The notes under the pieces are model-generated. The model made no database searches. It had not been told where the DNA came from and worked only from the letters and a program-made list of their open reading frames with translations. Position numbers and translations under genes: made by a program. 64,000 bases of DNA from the NCBI RefSeq assembly GCF_024746835.1, contig NZ_CP080531.1, positions 4,112,001-4,176,000 on the forward strand, given 5' to 3'. The stretch is from Mesorhizobium sp. AR02. Its GTDB lineage: Bacteria > Pseudomonadota > Alphaproteobacteria > Rhizobiales > Rhizobiaceae. Within the stretch, counting starts at the first letter, position 1; each line of letters starts with the position of its first letter. Shown here piece after piece: positions 17,649 to 25,161 of this stretch.

Positions 17649-18698
17649 ATGCATCGCCTGCTCTTGCTCGGCACCGGCTGGATCGCCGGACATCATATCG
17701 AAGAGTTCGCAAAGGTTCCTGGCTGCAGCATCGTCGCCTGTGTCGATCAACTGCCTGGCCGCGCGGCGGCGTTTGCCGCTGCCAACGAGATCGGCGTTTC
17801 TTTCGAGAGCCTTGAAGCGGCGATCGCCTGGGGCGATTTCGACGCCGCCATCAACGCGACGCCGGACGGTGTGCACAAGGCGACGACGTTGGCGCTGCTT
17901 GCCGCGGGAAAACATGTCTTTTGTGAAAAGCCGCTGGCGCCGAACCATGCCGATGCGCTTGCCATGACCGAAGCGGCCGAGGCCGCCGGCCTCGTCAACA
18001 TGGTCAATCTCACCTACCGCAATTCACCGGCGATCCAGGAAGCACGGCGTCTGGTGTTGGCGGGCGCGATCGGCGAATTGCGCCATGTCGAGGCGAGCTA
18101 CAAGCAGAGCTGGCTGGTCAGCAAATCCTGGGGTGACTGGCGCGTCGAGGACAAATGGCTGTGGCGCCTGTCGAGCCGGCACGGTTCGACGGGGGTTCTG
18201 GGCGATGTCGGCATCCACATCCTGGACTTCGCCACCTATGGAGCGGCCCAGGACATCGTCAGCCTGCACGCCGATCTGGTGACGTTTCCGAAGGCCGAGG
18301 GCGATCGGATCGGCGACTATGTGCTGGACGCCAATGACAGTGTGGCGATGACGGCACGGCTGACATCCGGCGCGTTGGCGACGATCATGGCGAGCCGCTA
18401 CACAACCGGCCATGGCAATGATTTGTCGCTGACGCTGCATGGCACCAAAGGAGCGCTCAAGGTCGAGACCGATGGCAAGGCAGCGCGGCTGTCGGCGTGC
18501 CTGGGAGAGGACGTCGATGTTCAGCTCTGGCGGGAGCTAGCCCTGCCGGATGTCAAGCGCAACGCCCAGCGTTTTGTCGACTCGCTGGATGCCGGGCAGA
18601 ACGGCGACCCGTCCTTCCGGCGCGCCGCCGACATGCAGAGGCTGATCGACGCGGCCTTTGAAAGTTCAGCGGCCAGACTGCCGGTCTCGATCGGCTGA
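17649..18698 (+). CDS. Gfo/Idh/MocA family oxidoreductase (ThuB-like)
   Basis: NAD(P)-dependent sugar or polyol dehydrogenase of 349 residues. The Rossmann motif GTGWIAGHH sits at 8-16 and the family-defining EKP at 93-95. The C-terminal half is the usual alpha/beta domain with GSTGVLGDVGIHILDF. Its place directly after thuA (16-bp gap, same strand) suggests the role of ThuB, oxidation of a disaccharide to its 3-keto form, but other members of this family act on inositols or sugar acids, so the substrate is inferred from context only. Confidence 0.85.
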   Translation: MHRLLLLGTGWIAGHHIEEFAKVPGCSIVACVDQLPGRAAAFAAANEIGVSFESLEAAIAWGDFDAAINATPDGVHKATTLALLAAGKHVFCEKPLAPNHADALAMTEAAEAAGLVNMVNLTYRNSPAIQEARRLVLAGAIGELRHVEASYKQSWLVSKSWGDWRVEDKWLWRLSSRHGSTGVLGDVGIHILDFATYGAAQDIVSLHADLVTFPKAEGDRIGDYVLDANDSVAMTARLTSGALATIMASRYTTGHGNDLSLTLHGTKGALKVETDGKAARLSACLGEDVDVQLWRELALPDVKRNAQRFVDSLDAGQNGDPSFRRAADMQRLIDAAFESSAARLPVSIG

Positions 18699-18741
18699 CA
18701 TCTGGCCACCGCAGCGATTTGGCGGCCTCGGCGGACGGCGA

Positions 18742-19590
18742 TCAGCCAGGATTGCCGTCGCGCCACGCGGTCTGCCCCATCAACCGGTTCATGGTCGACA
18801 GATATTCGTCTTCCGAGGTCGACCAGCGCAGTCTTGCCATCTCCTCCGTATCCGGGCCGGCGAGATAGCGCAGGCGGTGTGATGGGTCGGTTGCCGCTGC
18901 GTAGATCGTCGCAACGACCTGCTGCTCGTCGGCATCCGGGAGCGGGTAGTTCATCATCGATTGCATCATGTGGTCGAAGTAGGGCTTGTATGTCGCCGGG
19001 ACTGAAACGGCCTGTGATGCCGCCATGGTGTTGGCGGTGAAACTGGTGGTGCGCATGGCGCCGGGTTCGACCAGCTTGACCAGGATGTTCTGCGATTCAA
19101 GTTCGTAGGACAGCGATTCCGACAGGCCTTCGACGGCATGCTTGGTCGCGGTGTACAGCGCCAGCAGCGGTACAGCCGCCAGGCCGACGCCGGAGGTGAT
19201 GTTGATGATCGTGCCGCCGCCATGATCACGCAGATGCGGGATGACGGCCTGCATGACATTCATCGTCCCGAAGACGTTGGCCTCGAAGATGCCACGGATC
19301 GTCTCCTTCGCGGTCGCCTCGAAGATCGAAACGACGCTGATGCCGGCATTGTTGACAACGGTGTCGATATGGCCAAAGCGCCCGATGCCGGCGGCAATGG
19401 CGGTCTCGATGCTGACGGCATTGGTGACGTCGAGGGGCAGGACAAGCATTTGATCGGGATAGTCGGCGGCGAGGCTCTGGTCCGGCTTGCGCATTGTCGC
19501 AATGACGTTCCAGCCTTGGGCGGCGAAATGCATCGCCGTGGTCTTGCCCAGTCCTGACGAACAGCCGGTGATGAGGACGGTCTTGGTCAT
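18742..19590 (-). CDS. SDR family oxidoreductase
   Basis: Short-chain dehydrogenase of 282 residues, longer than the classical type. It carries TGCSSGLG (9-16), NNAG (80-83) and the catalytic S133, Y146 and K150. The C-terminal extension and YELESQNILVKLVEPGAMRT are typical of the subgroup seen beside AraC regulators. AAGGAG eight bases before the ATG is a strong ribosome site. It is divergent from the AraC gene at 19685 with 94 bp between, so the regulator probably controls it. Confidence 0.88.
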   Translation of the reverse strand: MTKTVLITGCSSGLGKTTAMHFAAQGWNVIATMRKPDQSLAADYPDQMLVLPLDVTNAVSIETAIAAGIGRFGHIDTVVNNAGISVVSIFEATAKETIRGIFEANVFGTMNVMQAVIPHLRDHGGGTIINITSGVGLAAVPLLALYTATKHAVEGLSESLSYELESQNILVKLVEPGAMRTTSFTANTMAASQAVSVPATYKPYFDHMMQSMMNYPLPDADEQQVVATIYAAATDPSHRLRYLAGPDTEEMARLRWSTSEDEYLSTMNRLMGQTAWRDGNPG

Positions 19591-19684
19591 TCACATAACT
19601 CCTTGAGGTTATGCGGCTGATCTAGGTAAAAGTTCTGGCCTGATCTATAATGAAAAGTGTCAATTTGATTACGGATCGTCTCGT

Positions 19685-20602
19685 TTGGACCCTTTGACCG
19701 ATATCATCGCCCTGTTGCGCCCAAGGACGCTGCTGCTTGGCAATCTCGCGGCAACCGGTGAGTGGGGTATCCGCTCGCCATACCAGACCGACCCCACCTT
19801 CTATCTGGTGACCGAAGGCGAGTGCTGGTTTGAGCCGGGTGACACCGATGCGGTGCAGCTGTGCGCGGGCGACTACCTGCTGGCCGCTCAGCCGTCGTCG
19901 CCGTGCTTCGTCAGCCGGCCAGGCGCGAAGCTTGTGCTGTCCGACGCCGAATTCAAGGAGCGTAACACGGTCGACAATGAACTGCGGGTCGGCTGGGGGG
20001 AAGGCCCGACGACGCGCATCCTTGGCGGCCTGATCCTCTGCGATCCGGCCAACGCCGATCTTTTGTTCGGTCTGTTGCCACGCTTCACCCATATCCGGGC
20101 GAGGGAGGATGTCGGGGAAAGGCTTGGAAGCCTGATGCGGATCATCGTCGACGAAACGCGTGCTGCCAGGCCGGCAAGGGACATGGTGCTGGCGCGGCTG
20201 ATCGAGGTGATGCTGATCGAAACGCTGCGGCGGGATGGCGCGCGGCGCGCAGCGCCACAAGGTCTGCTCGGTGCCCTTGCCGACCCGCAACTGGCGAGAG
20301 CCTTGACCCACATCCATTCCGATGTCGGCAGAGCGTGGACGATTGCAGAACTGGCAAAAAGTGTGGGAATGTCGCGCTCCCGCTTTGCCCGGCGCTTCGT
20401 CGATGTCGTGGGGGCGGCACCGGTCGAATATCTGCTGGCATGGCGCATGGCACTGGCCAAGGACGCATTGCTGCACAGCCAAAAACCGCTCAGCCAGATC
20501 GCTGGGGAGGTTGGCTATCAATCGGCAAGTGCCTTCAGCACTGCCTTCAGCGGCAAGGTCGGTTGCGCGCCAACTCAATATCAGGCGCAAGGCCGGGGCT
20601 AG
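19685..20602 (+). CDS. AraC family transcriptional regulator with cupin domain
   Basis: Regulator of 305 residues. The N-terminal half is a cupin of the AraC-associated type (about 10-190, with TEGECWFEPG and LCAGDYLL). The C-terminal third (about 205-300) is the double helix-turn-helix domain, with MSRSRFARRFVDVVG and the signature IAGEVGYQSASAFSTAFS. The start codon is TTG at 19685 and the ribosome site is weak; a good TATAAT (19646-19651) lies 34 bp upstream without a matching -35. It is divergent from an SDR gene, a common arrangement in which the regulator responds to a small substrate of the dehydrogenase. Confidence 0.88.
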   Translation: MDPLTDIIALLRPRTLLLGNLAATGEWGIRSPYQTDPTFYLVTEGECWFEPGDTDAVQLCAGDYLLAAQPSSPCFVSRPGAKLVLSDAEFKERNTVDNELRVGWGEGPTTRILGGLILCDPANADLLFGLLPRFTHIRAREDVGERLGSLMRIIVDETRAARPARDMVLARLIEVMLIETLRRDGARRAAPQGLLGALADPQLARALTHIHSDVGRAWTIAELAKSVGMSRSRFARRFVDVVGAAPVEYLLAWRMALAKDALLHSQKPLSQIAGEVGYQSASAFSTAFSGKVGCAPTQYQAQGRG

Positions 20603-20615
20603 GGATCTCGCCCGT

Positions 20616-20634
20616 GCCCGGGGAATCCCCGGGC
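20616..20634. terminator. Hairpin between convergent genes
   Basis: GCCCGGGG (20616-20623) and CCCCGGGC (20627-20634) form a perfect 8-bp stem with loop AAT between the convergent araC-type gene and the small secreted-protein gene. There is no T tract on either side, so it is a terminator candidate only. Confidence 0.45.
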
Positions 20635-20651
20635 GGACATGCAGTCAAATC

Positions 20652-20900
20652 TCAGAACGCGCTCGGCACGATCCAGGGATTGATGCTGATGCCGAGGCGC
20701 GGACCCTTGCCTTCAGCGGTGTTTTCCGCGGCGCCCTTCTTCTCGACCGACCCGGTCGAGGCGCAATCGAGCTTCACATTGGTCTTGGTGTCGACGCAAG
20801 TCGCGGCAGGCGCGTGCTTGACCGGGTGAGCGGTGTTGGCGGCGAAGGCCGAGCCGGAAAGTGCCAGCACGGCGGCGAGGGTGAGGAGTGTCTTTTTCAT
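20652..20900 (-). CDS. Small secreted protein of unknown function
   Basis: Protein of 82 residues with a textbook signal peptide (MKKTLLTLAAVLALSGSAFA, cleavage near residue 20). The mature part is about 60 residues, mostly polar, with two cysteines (CVDTKTNVKLDC) 12 apart that could form a disulfide. The ATG at 20900 is preceded by GGAGA; the frame further upstream has no support. Two copies of a palindromic operator lie upstream, matching the operator in the tetR promoter, so it is probably a target of that regulator. No family was recognised. Confidence 0.75.
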   Translation of the reverse strand: MKKTLLTLAAVLALSGSAFAANTAHPVKHAPAATCVDTKTNVKLDCASTGSVEKKGAAENTAEGKGPRLGISINPWIVPSAF

Positions 20901-20933
20901 TGTCAGTCTCCGTTTTCGACGGGTGAATTTTTT

Positions 20934-20946
20934 CCGTACATGTACG
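20934..20946 (-). promoter_or_regulatory. TetR-type operator copy 1
   Basis: CCGTACATGTACG contains the perfect 12-bp palindrome CGTACATGTACG (20935-20946). Read on the minus strand it is CGTACATGTACGG followed by A-rich sequence. It lies just downstream of a possible promoter (TTGAAC, 17 bp, TATCTG) for the secreted-protein gene, overlapping the expected transcription start. Confidence 0.6.
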
Positions 20947-20993
20947 TTACTGCGCACAGATACGTCTGCCGATCGCGAAGTTCAAGCCAAAAT

Positions 20994-21006
20994 CGTACGT
21001 GTACGG
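20994..21006 (+). promoter_or_regulatory. TetR-type operator copy 2
   Basis: CGTACGTGTACGG matches copy 1 at 12 of 13 bases but in the opposite orientation, about 60 bp away, between the secreted-protein gene and the tetR 3' end. The two copies flank the putative promoter of the secreted-protein gene. Confidence 0.6.
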
Positions 21007-21088
21007 TAATTTTTTGTTAACCAAGAAATTCGCCCCCGGTTGGCCGGGGAAGGTCACGAGGAAGTATGGAAACGAAAGGAGTTGGCGT

Positions 21089-21733
21089 TCAGCAGTTGAC
21101 CGGTGTCTCGGTCAGGGGCGGCACGTTCTGCGTGCTGAGTGCGGCCAGTTGGAAATCGCACATCCGTTTCACGAAGGCATATGGGTCGCCGAAGGGGTAG
21201 AACGGAAAGGTGATCAGCAGCGAGATCGTGCCGTGGCCGACCGCCCACAGCATGGTGGCGATGGCGCGCGGATCGCCTTGCAATTTTCCGGCGGCGACGC
21301 AGGCTTCGACCCGGGTGATCAGCGCCGTCATCGCCGGGTTTGCCTCGTGCATTTCTTGAAAACTCCGGCCTTCCGGCGGCCTGGTCTTTTCGGTCATGAA
21401 GACGGTGCGATATTCATTGGGATTGCCGAGGCCGAAGGCGGCATATTCGGTCATCACCGCCTGCAAAGCCTCGATCGGATCGTCGGACGGATGCTCCTCG
21501 ATACGGCGGGCAAGGTTTTCGAAGGCATCTTCGGCGAGCGCGAACAGGATGTCCTGCTTGTCGGCGAAATAGGAATAGACCGACATCGGCGCGTAGCCGA
21601 CCCGCTTGGCCAACTTGCGGATGGTCAGGCCCTCATAGCCTTCTTCCTGGACGAGCTTGTGCGCGGCTTCGACCAGTTCGGAACGCAGTTCGGCCTTCTG
21701 TTTTTCGCGGCGTTTCTGGACGCTCAGCGGCAA
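21089..21733 (-). CDS. TetR family transcriptional regulator
   Basis: One-component repressor of 214 residues. The N-terminal helix-turn-helix (about 18-65) shows LTIRKLAKRVGYAPMSVYSYFADKQDIL in pieces typical of the family; the rest is an all-helical ligand-binding and dimer domain. The start is TTG at 21733 with AAAGG nearby. Its own promoter (21780-21807) contains a palindrome related to two sites upstream of the next gene, so autoregulation is likely. It is flanked by a set of CoA-type catabolic genes on the same strand, which suggests an acyl-CoA or fatty-acid-like ligand, but this is inference. Confidence 0.9.
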   Translation of the reverse strand: MPLSVQKRREKQKAELRSELVEAAHKLVQEEGYEGLTIRKLAKRVGYAPMSVYSYFADKQDILFALAEDAFENLARRIEEHPSDDPIEALQAVMTEYAAFGLGNPNEYRTVFMTEKTRPPEGRSFQEMHEANPAMTALITRVEACVAAGKLQGDPRAIATMLWAVGHGTISLLITFPFYPFGDPYAFVKRMCDFQLAALSTQNVPPLTETPVNC

Positions 21734-21779
21734 GTCTGGTGCCTTTCGGTGGGTGTCTGGGTGGTTGGTGCGTGGCTAA

Positions 21780-21807
21780 ATTATATACGCTGTACGGAAA
21801 CGGACAA
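21780..21807 (-). promoter_or_regulatory. Promoter of tetR with internal operator
   Basis: On the minus strand TTGTCC (-35, 21807-21802), a 16-bp spacer and TATAAT (-10, 21785-21780) form a near-consensus sigma-70 promoter 46 bp before the tetR start. The spacer contains CCGTACAGCGTA, a degenerate copy of the palindromes at 20934 and 20994, so a bound repressor would block polymerase. Confidence 0.65.
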
Positions 21808-21851
21808 GGGCGCGGGAAGTTCCCAAGCGGCATGGGAGTGAGATCGCGGGG

Positions 21852-22631
21852 TCAGATGGCGCCGACGCCGCCATCGATGGCCAGCGCGTGGCCGGTCATG
21901 AAGGAATTGGTCGGGTCGGCGGCGAACAGGATGGCGGTGGTGATTTCATCGACTTCGGCCACGCGTTTCATCGGCACGCCGCGTGTCAGTTCAGCCAGCG
22001 CTTCCGCCTCCGGTGCGCCGGAGGCGCGCACGAAGCTGTCGACCATCGCTGTCCTGGTGTGGGCAGGGCAGATGGCGTTGATGCGCAGGCCCTTGCTGGC
22101 GTATTCGGCCGCCGCCGATTTCGTCAACCCGACGACGCCATGCTTAGCTGCTGCGTAGACCGAGAGCTTCGGCGCGCCGACCAGCCCGGCAACCGAGGCG
22201 ATGTTGACGATGGCGCCGCCCTTGGCCGTAGCCTTGAACTGTCGCTCCATCTGCGGGATCTGGTGCTTCATGGCATAGAAGACGCCGAGCAGATCGATCT
22301 CCAGGATGCGGCGGGCCTCGTCCGACGGCACCTGCGGCAGGCGCACGAAACTCTGGACGATGCCGGCATTGTTGATGGCGACATCCAGCCGGCCGAATTT
22401 TTCGACCGCCAGCCTGACCAGATCCTCGGACAGTTTCTCGTCGGCGATGTTGCCGGCCAGGATCGCCGTTTCGGCCGGCAAGGTCGCGGCAAGATCGGCG
22501 AGCGCCTTTTCGTCGATGTCCGACAGCACCAGCCGCGCGCCTTCGGCAGCAAAGCCTTTCGCGGCACCACGGCCGAGACCGCCTGCGGCACCCGTGATCA
22601 GCACCGTTGCTCCGTCAAAACGGCCCATCAT
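21852..22631 (-). CDS. SDR family oxidoreductase
   Basis: Classical short-chain dehydrogenase of 259 residues with TGAAGGLG (14-21), NNAG (87-90) and the triad S146, Y159, K163 (YAAAK). The C-terminus FMTGHALAIDGG is the usual FabG-like end. It follows the APH-like gene in what looks like one operon (APH, MaoC and a second SDR upstream), so it may act as a 3-hydroxyacyl-CoA or alcohol dehydrogenase in the same pathway. The start lies inside a short tandem repeat that offers several in-register ATG and GGGG elements, and the ATG at 22628 is an equal alternative. Confidence 0.88.
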   Translation of the reverse strand: MMGRFDGATVLITGAAGGLGRGAAKGFAAEGARLVLSDIDEKALADLAATLPAETAILAGNIADEKLSEDLVRLAVEKFGRLDVAINNAGIVQSFVRLPQVPSDEARRILEIDLLGVFYAMKHQIPQMERQFKATAKGGAIVNIASVAGLVGAPKLSVYAAAKHGVVGLTKSAAAEYASKGLRINAICPAHTRTAMVDSFVRASGAPEAEALAELTRGVPMKRVAEVDEITTAILFAADPTNSFMTGHALAIDGGVGAI

Positions 22632-22680
22632 GTCTCCCCGTCATGTCTGCCCCATCATGTTTGCCCCATCATGTTTGCCT
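22626..22680 (-). repeat. Short tandem repeat carrying start codons
   Basis: On the minus strand about four units of a 14-base motif related to GGGGCAAACATGAT run from the end of the APH-like gene to the start of the SDR gene. Each unit carries a purine-rich GGGG and an ATG, so the repeat forms the intercistronic ribosome-binding region. Confidence 0.6.
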
Positions 22681-23703
22681 GTCGATCAGTTTGGCAGCGA
22701 GATGCGAAAGCAGCTTCACCGCCTCGCCATAGGTTCTGGCCTTTTCGGGATTGGAGGCGTTGCCATCCAGCGCGCGCTTGTAGACGCCTTGGCAGATCGC
22801 CGCCAACCGGAAGAAGGAGAAGGCGAGGAAGAACGTCCAGTTGCCGATGCCGCTGAGCCCGCGCCGCCGGCAATAGGCGGCGACATAGTCTTCTTCCGAG
22901 GGCAGGCCCAGCGCGGCGCGGTCGATGCCGCCCAGGCCGCGAAAGCCGGAGGCATGCGGCAGGCGCCATTGCATGCACTGATAGGCGATGTCGGCAAAGG
23001 GGTGGCCTGATGTCGACAGTTCCCAGTCGAGCACCGCGATGACCTTTGGCTGGTCCGGCGCGAAGATCAGATTGTCCAGCCGGTAGTCGCCATGCACCAG
23101 CGATATCAGGCCGTCGTCTGCGGGCATATGCGTTTCCAGCCAGGCGATCAGCTGGTCCATGTCGGCAATGCTGCCGGTTTCCGAGGCGCGGTACTGGCTG
23201 GTCCAGCGCGCCAGCTGCCGCTCGAAATAATTGCCTGGCCGGCCGAAATCGCCGAGACCCACGGCCTCGACATCGACGTCGTGCAGGGCGGCCAGCGTGG
23301 CGTTCATGGCGTCGTAGATTGCGGCGCGTTCATCGTTGTCGCGTGCTTCCGGCAGCGCCGGATCCCAGAAGATGCGGCCGTCGAGGAAATCCATGACATA
23401 GAACATGCGGCCGATCGGCGAGTCCTCCGCCGACAGATGCAGCATTTCGGGCACCGGCACGGCGGAGCCGGCAAGCGCCTTCATCACCCGGAATTCGCGG
23501 TCGACCTGATGCGCCGATTTCAGCAATTGCCCGGGCGGCTTGGCACGCAGCACATAGCGGCCGCTGGCCGCCGTCAGGAGATAGGTCGGGTTCGATTGGC
23601 CGGATTTGAATTTTTCGATTGCAGCGAGCCCGGAAAAACCCGGGATTTCCGCCTCGAGGTAAGGCGCAAGCGCTGCCTGGTCGAGCGCGTAGGCGTCGCT
23701 CAT
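22669..23703 (-). CDS. APH-family phosphotransferase (ACAD10/11-type kinase)
   Basis: Protein of 344 residues with the aminoglycoside-phosphotransferase/choline-kinase fold. The catalytic loop HGDYRLDN is at 204-211, the metal-binding D226 in VLDWELS, and the nucleotide lysine is probably K55. This subgroup sits next to acyl-CoA dehydrogenases and resembles the kinase domain of mammalian ACAD10/11, which phosphorylates 4-hydroxyacyl-CoA. The context here (MaoC overlapping by 4 bp, SDRs, an acyl-CoA dehydrogenase 1.5 kb away) fits that role better than antibiotic resistance. Substrate not proven. Confidence 0.85.
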   Translation of the reverse strand: MSDAYALDQAALAPYLEAEIPGFSGLAAIEKFKSGQSNPTYLLTAASGRYVLRAKPPGQLLKSAHQVDREFRVMKALAGSAVPVPEMLHLSAEDSPIGRMFYVMDFLDGRIFWDPALPEARDNDERAAIYDAMNATLAALHDVDVEAVGLGDFGRPGNYFERQLARWTSQYRASETGSIADMDQLIAWLETHMPADDGLISLVHGDYRLDNLIFAPDQPKVIAVLDWELSTSGHPFADIAYQCMQWRLPHASGFRGLGGIDRAALGLPSEEDYVAAYCRRRGLSGIGNWTFFLAFSFFRLAAICQGVYKRALDGNASNPEKARTYGEAVKLLSHLAAKLIDRQT

Positions 23704-24185
23704 GCGGTCTCGGGCTGGCGTTCGATCAGGGTCAGCGTCAGCCAGCGGGCGGTCAGCGCCGGTTTCTTCGAGCCCTCGATCTCGATCGTCACGTCATGCG
23801 CCGTCTGCACCCAGCCCGATGGCCTGACCTTGACGTCGGCCAGTACGAAACGGGTGCGGATGCGCGCGCCGGTCTTCACCGGCGCCAGGAAGCGCAGCGA
23901 ATCGAAGCCATGGTTGACGCCCATCTTGCCGTTTTCCAGCGGCGGCATGGTTTCGAAGGTCATTGCCGACAGCAGCGACAGCGACAGAAAGCCATGCGCG
24001 ATGGTGCCGCCGAACGGCGTCTCGCGCTTGGCCCGCTCGGGGTCGCAGTGGATGAACTGGTGGTCGTCGGTGGCGTCGGCGAACTGGTCGATCATGCGCT
24101 GCGTGACCACCCGCCACGGTGAGACACCAACCTCCTTGCCGACACTGGCCAGAAGCACATCGAGACTGATCGGTTCCACGCTCAT
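23700..24185 (-). CDS. MaoC-like dehydratase
   Basis: Hot-dog-fold (R)-specific enoyl-CoA hydratase family protein of 161 residues. The hydratase motif is visible as FADATDDHQFIHCD, with D41 and H46 as the likely catalytic pair, followed by GGTIAHGFLSLSL. It ends in a 4-bp overlap with the APH-like gene and starts 39 bp after the SDR gene upstream, so the three form an operon. It would hydrate a trans-2-enoyl-CoA to the 3-hydroxyacyl-CoA that the SDR could oxidise. Confidence 0.9.
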   Translation of the reverse strand: MSVEPISLDVLLASVGKEVGVSPWRVVTQRMIDQFADATDDHQFIHCDPERAKRETPFGGTIAHGFLSLSLLSAMTFETMPPLENGKMGVNHGFDSLRFLAPVKTGARIRTRFVLADVKVRPSGWVQTAHDVTIEIEGSKKPALTARWLTLTLIERQPETA

Positions 24186-24224
24186 GTCCTCCAGTTCACC
24201 TCCGGCTTCTACGGCCGGAAAATG

Positions 24225-25040
24225 TCATTCCTTGAACAAGGTCAATCCATGCTGCACCGACTGCCCGCCGTCGATCGGCAGGATGGCGCCGGTGACATAA
24301 CTGCCTGCACGGCTGCACAAATAGAGCGTTGCGCCGGCAATGTCATCCGCTGCGCCGATACGGCCGATCGGAACATGGCTGCCAACATGTTTGGCCTGCT
24401 CATCCGTACCGGTGGCAAAGGCCGTCATCCGGCTCTGGAAAGGGCCGGGAGCGAAGGCGTTGACTGTGATGCGGCGAGCCGCGAATTCGAGCGCGAGCGT
24501 GCGCGTCAGATGATGCACCGCGGCCTTGGACGCCGTGTAGGAATAGGCATCGTCGGCCAGCGGCTGCGTGCCCATCACCGAGCCCAGATTGATCACCCGG
24601 GCCGGATCGCCGTCGCTGGCGGCGGCCTCGAGCAGCGGCAGCAATTCGCGCGTCAGGTGGAAGACCGCGGTGACATTGACGCCGAGCACCTTGGCCCATG
24701 CCGAATAGGGGAAGTTCTCCAGCGGCGCGCCCCAGGAAACGCCGGCATTGTTGATCAGAATATCGAGTTTTTCGGTCCGCGCCTTCACCTCGGCGACGAG
24801 TGCGGCAATGCCGGCCTCGCTGGAGACGTCGCCGGCAAAGCCCTCGGCCCGGCCAGGGGCGCCGAGCCCGTTCAACGCATTGGCGACCTTGACGCAATCC
24901 TCGCCCTTGCGCGAAGCGATCATGACGCTGGCGCCGGCCTTGACCAGCGCGGTCGCCGCCATGCGGCCGATGCCGGTTGCCGCTCCCGTCACCAGCGCGA
25001 TCTTGCCGGCGACCGAAAACAGCTCGTCGAGATAGGCCAT
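24225..25040 (-). CDS. SDR family oxidoreductase
   Basis: Short-chain dehydrogenase of 271 residues. It has TGAATGIG (18-25), NNAG (97-100), S154 and Y168/K172 (YTASK). The frame is open to 25145, but GGAGG with a six-base spacer before the ATG at 25040 sets the start. It is the first gene of the minus-strand operon SDR-MaoC-APH-SDR and is divergent from the acyl-CoA dehydrogenase gene, with 121 bp between for both promoters. Rhamnolipid/3-oxoacyl reductase-like members of this subgroup act on CoA or ACP thioesters. Confidence 0.88.
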   Translation of the reverse strand: MAYLDELFSVAGKIALVTGAATGIGRMAATALVKAGASVMIASRKGEDCVKVANALNGLGAPGRAEGFAGDVSSEAGIAALVAEVKARTEKLDILINNAGVSWGAPLENFPYSAWAKVLGVNVTAVFHLTRELLPLLEAAASDGDPARVINLGSVMGTQPLADDAYSYTASKAAVHHLTRTLALEFAARRITVNAFAPGPFQSRMTAFATGTDEQAKHVGSHVPIGRIGAADDIAGATLYLCSRAGSYVTGAILPIDGGQSVQHGLTLFKE

Positions 25041-25161
25041 TCCAATCCTCCGCGCTTTGCCTCGACATGCGGGCAAACAGTTCGCGTTGACAAGGCTATC
25101 CGAAGTACGGTCATCCTTGCCACGGGTAAAATGCCCGGCCTGCATGAAGGGTTAGCGACCG

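Noticed and set aside
19646-19651. Perfect TATAAT upstream of the AraC gene
   Set aside because: No -35 hexamer at 16-18 bp on the plus strand; a TTGACA on the minus strand nearby is not spaced to any -10. Not called as a promoter.
22669-23703. APH-like gene read as an aminoglycoside-resistance determinant
   Set aside because: The motifs also fit the ACAD10/11-type kinase group, and the MaoC, SDR and acyl-CoA dehydrogenase neighbours favour a catabolic role.
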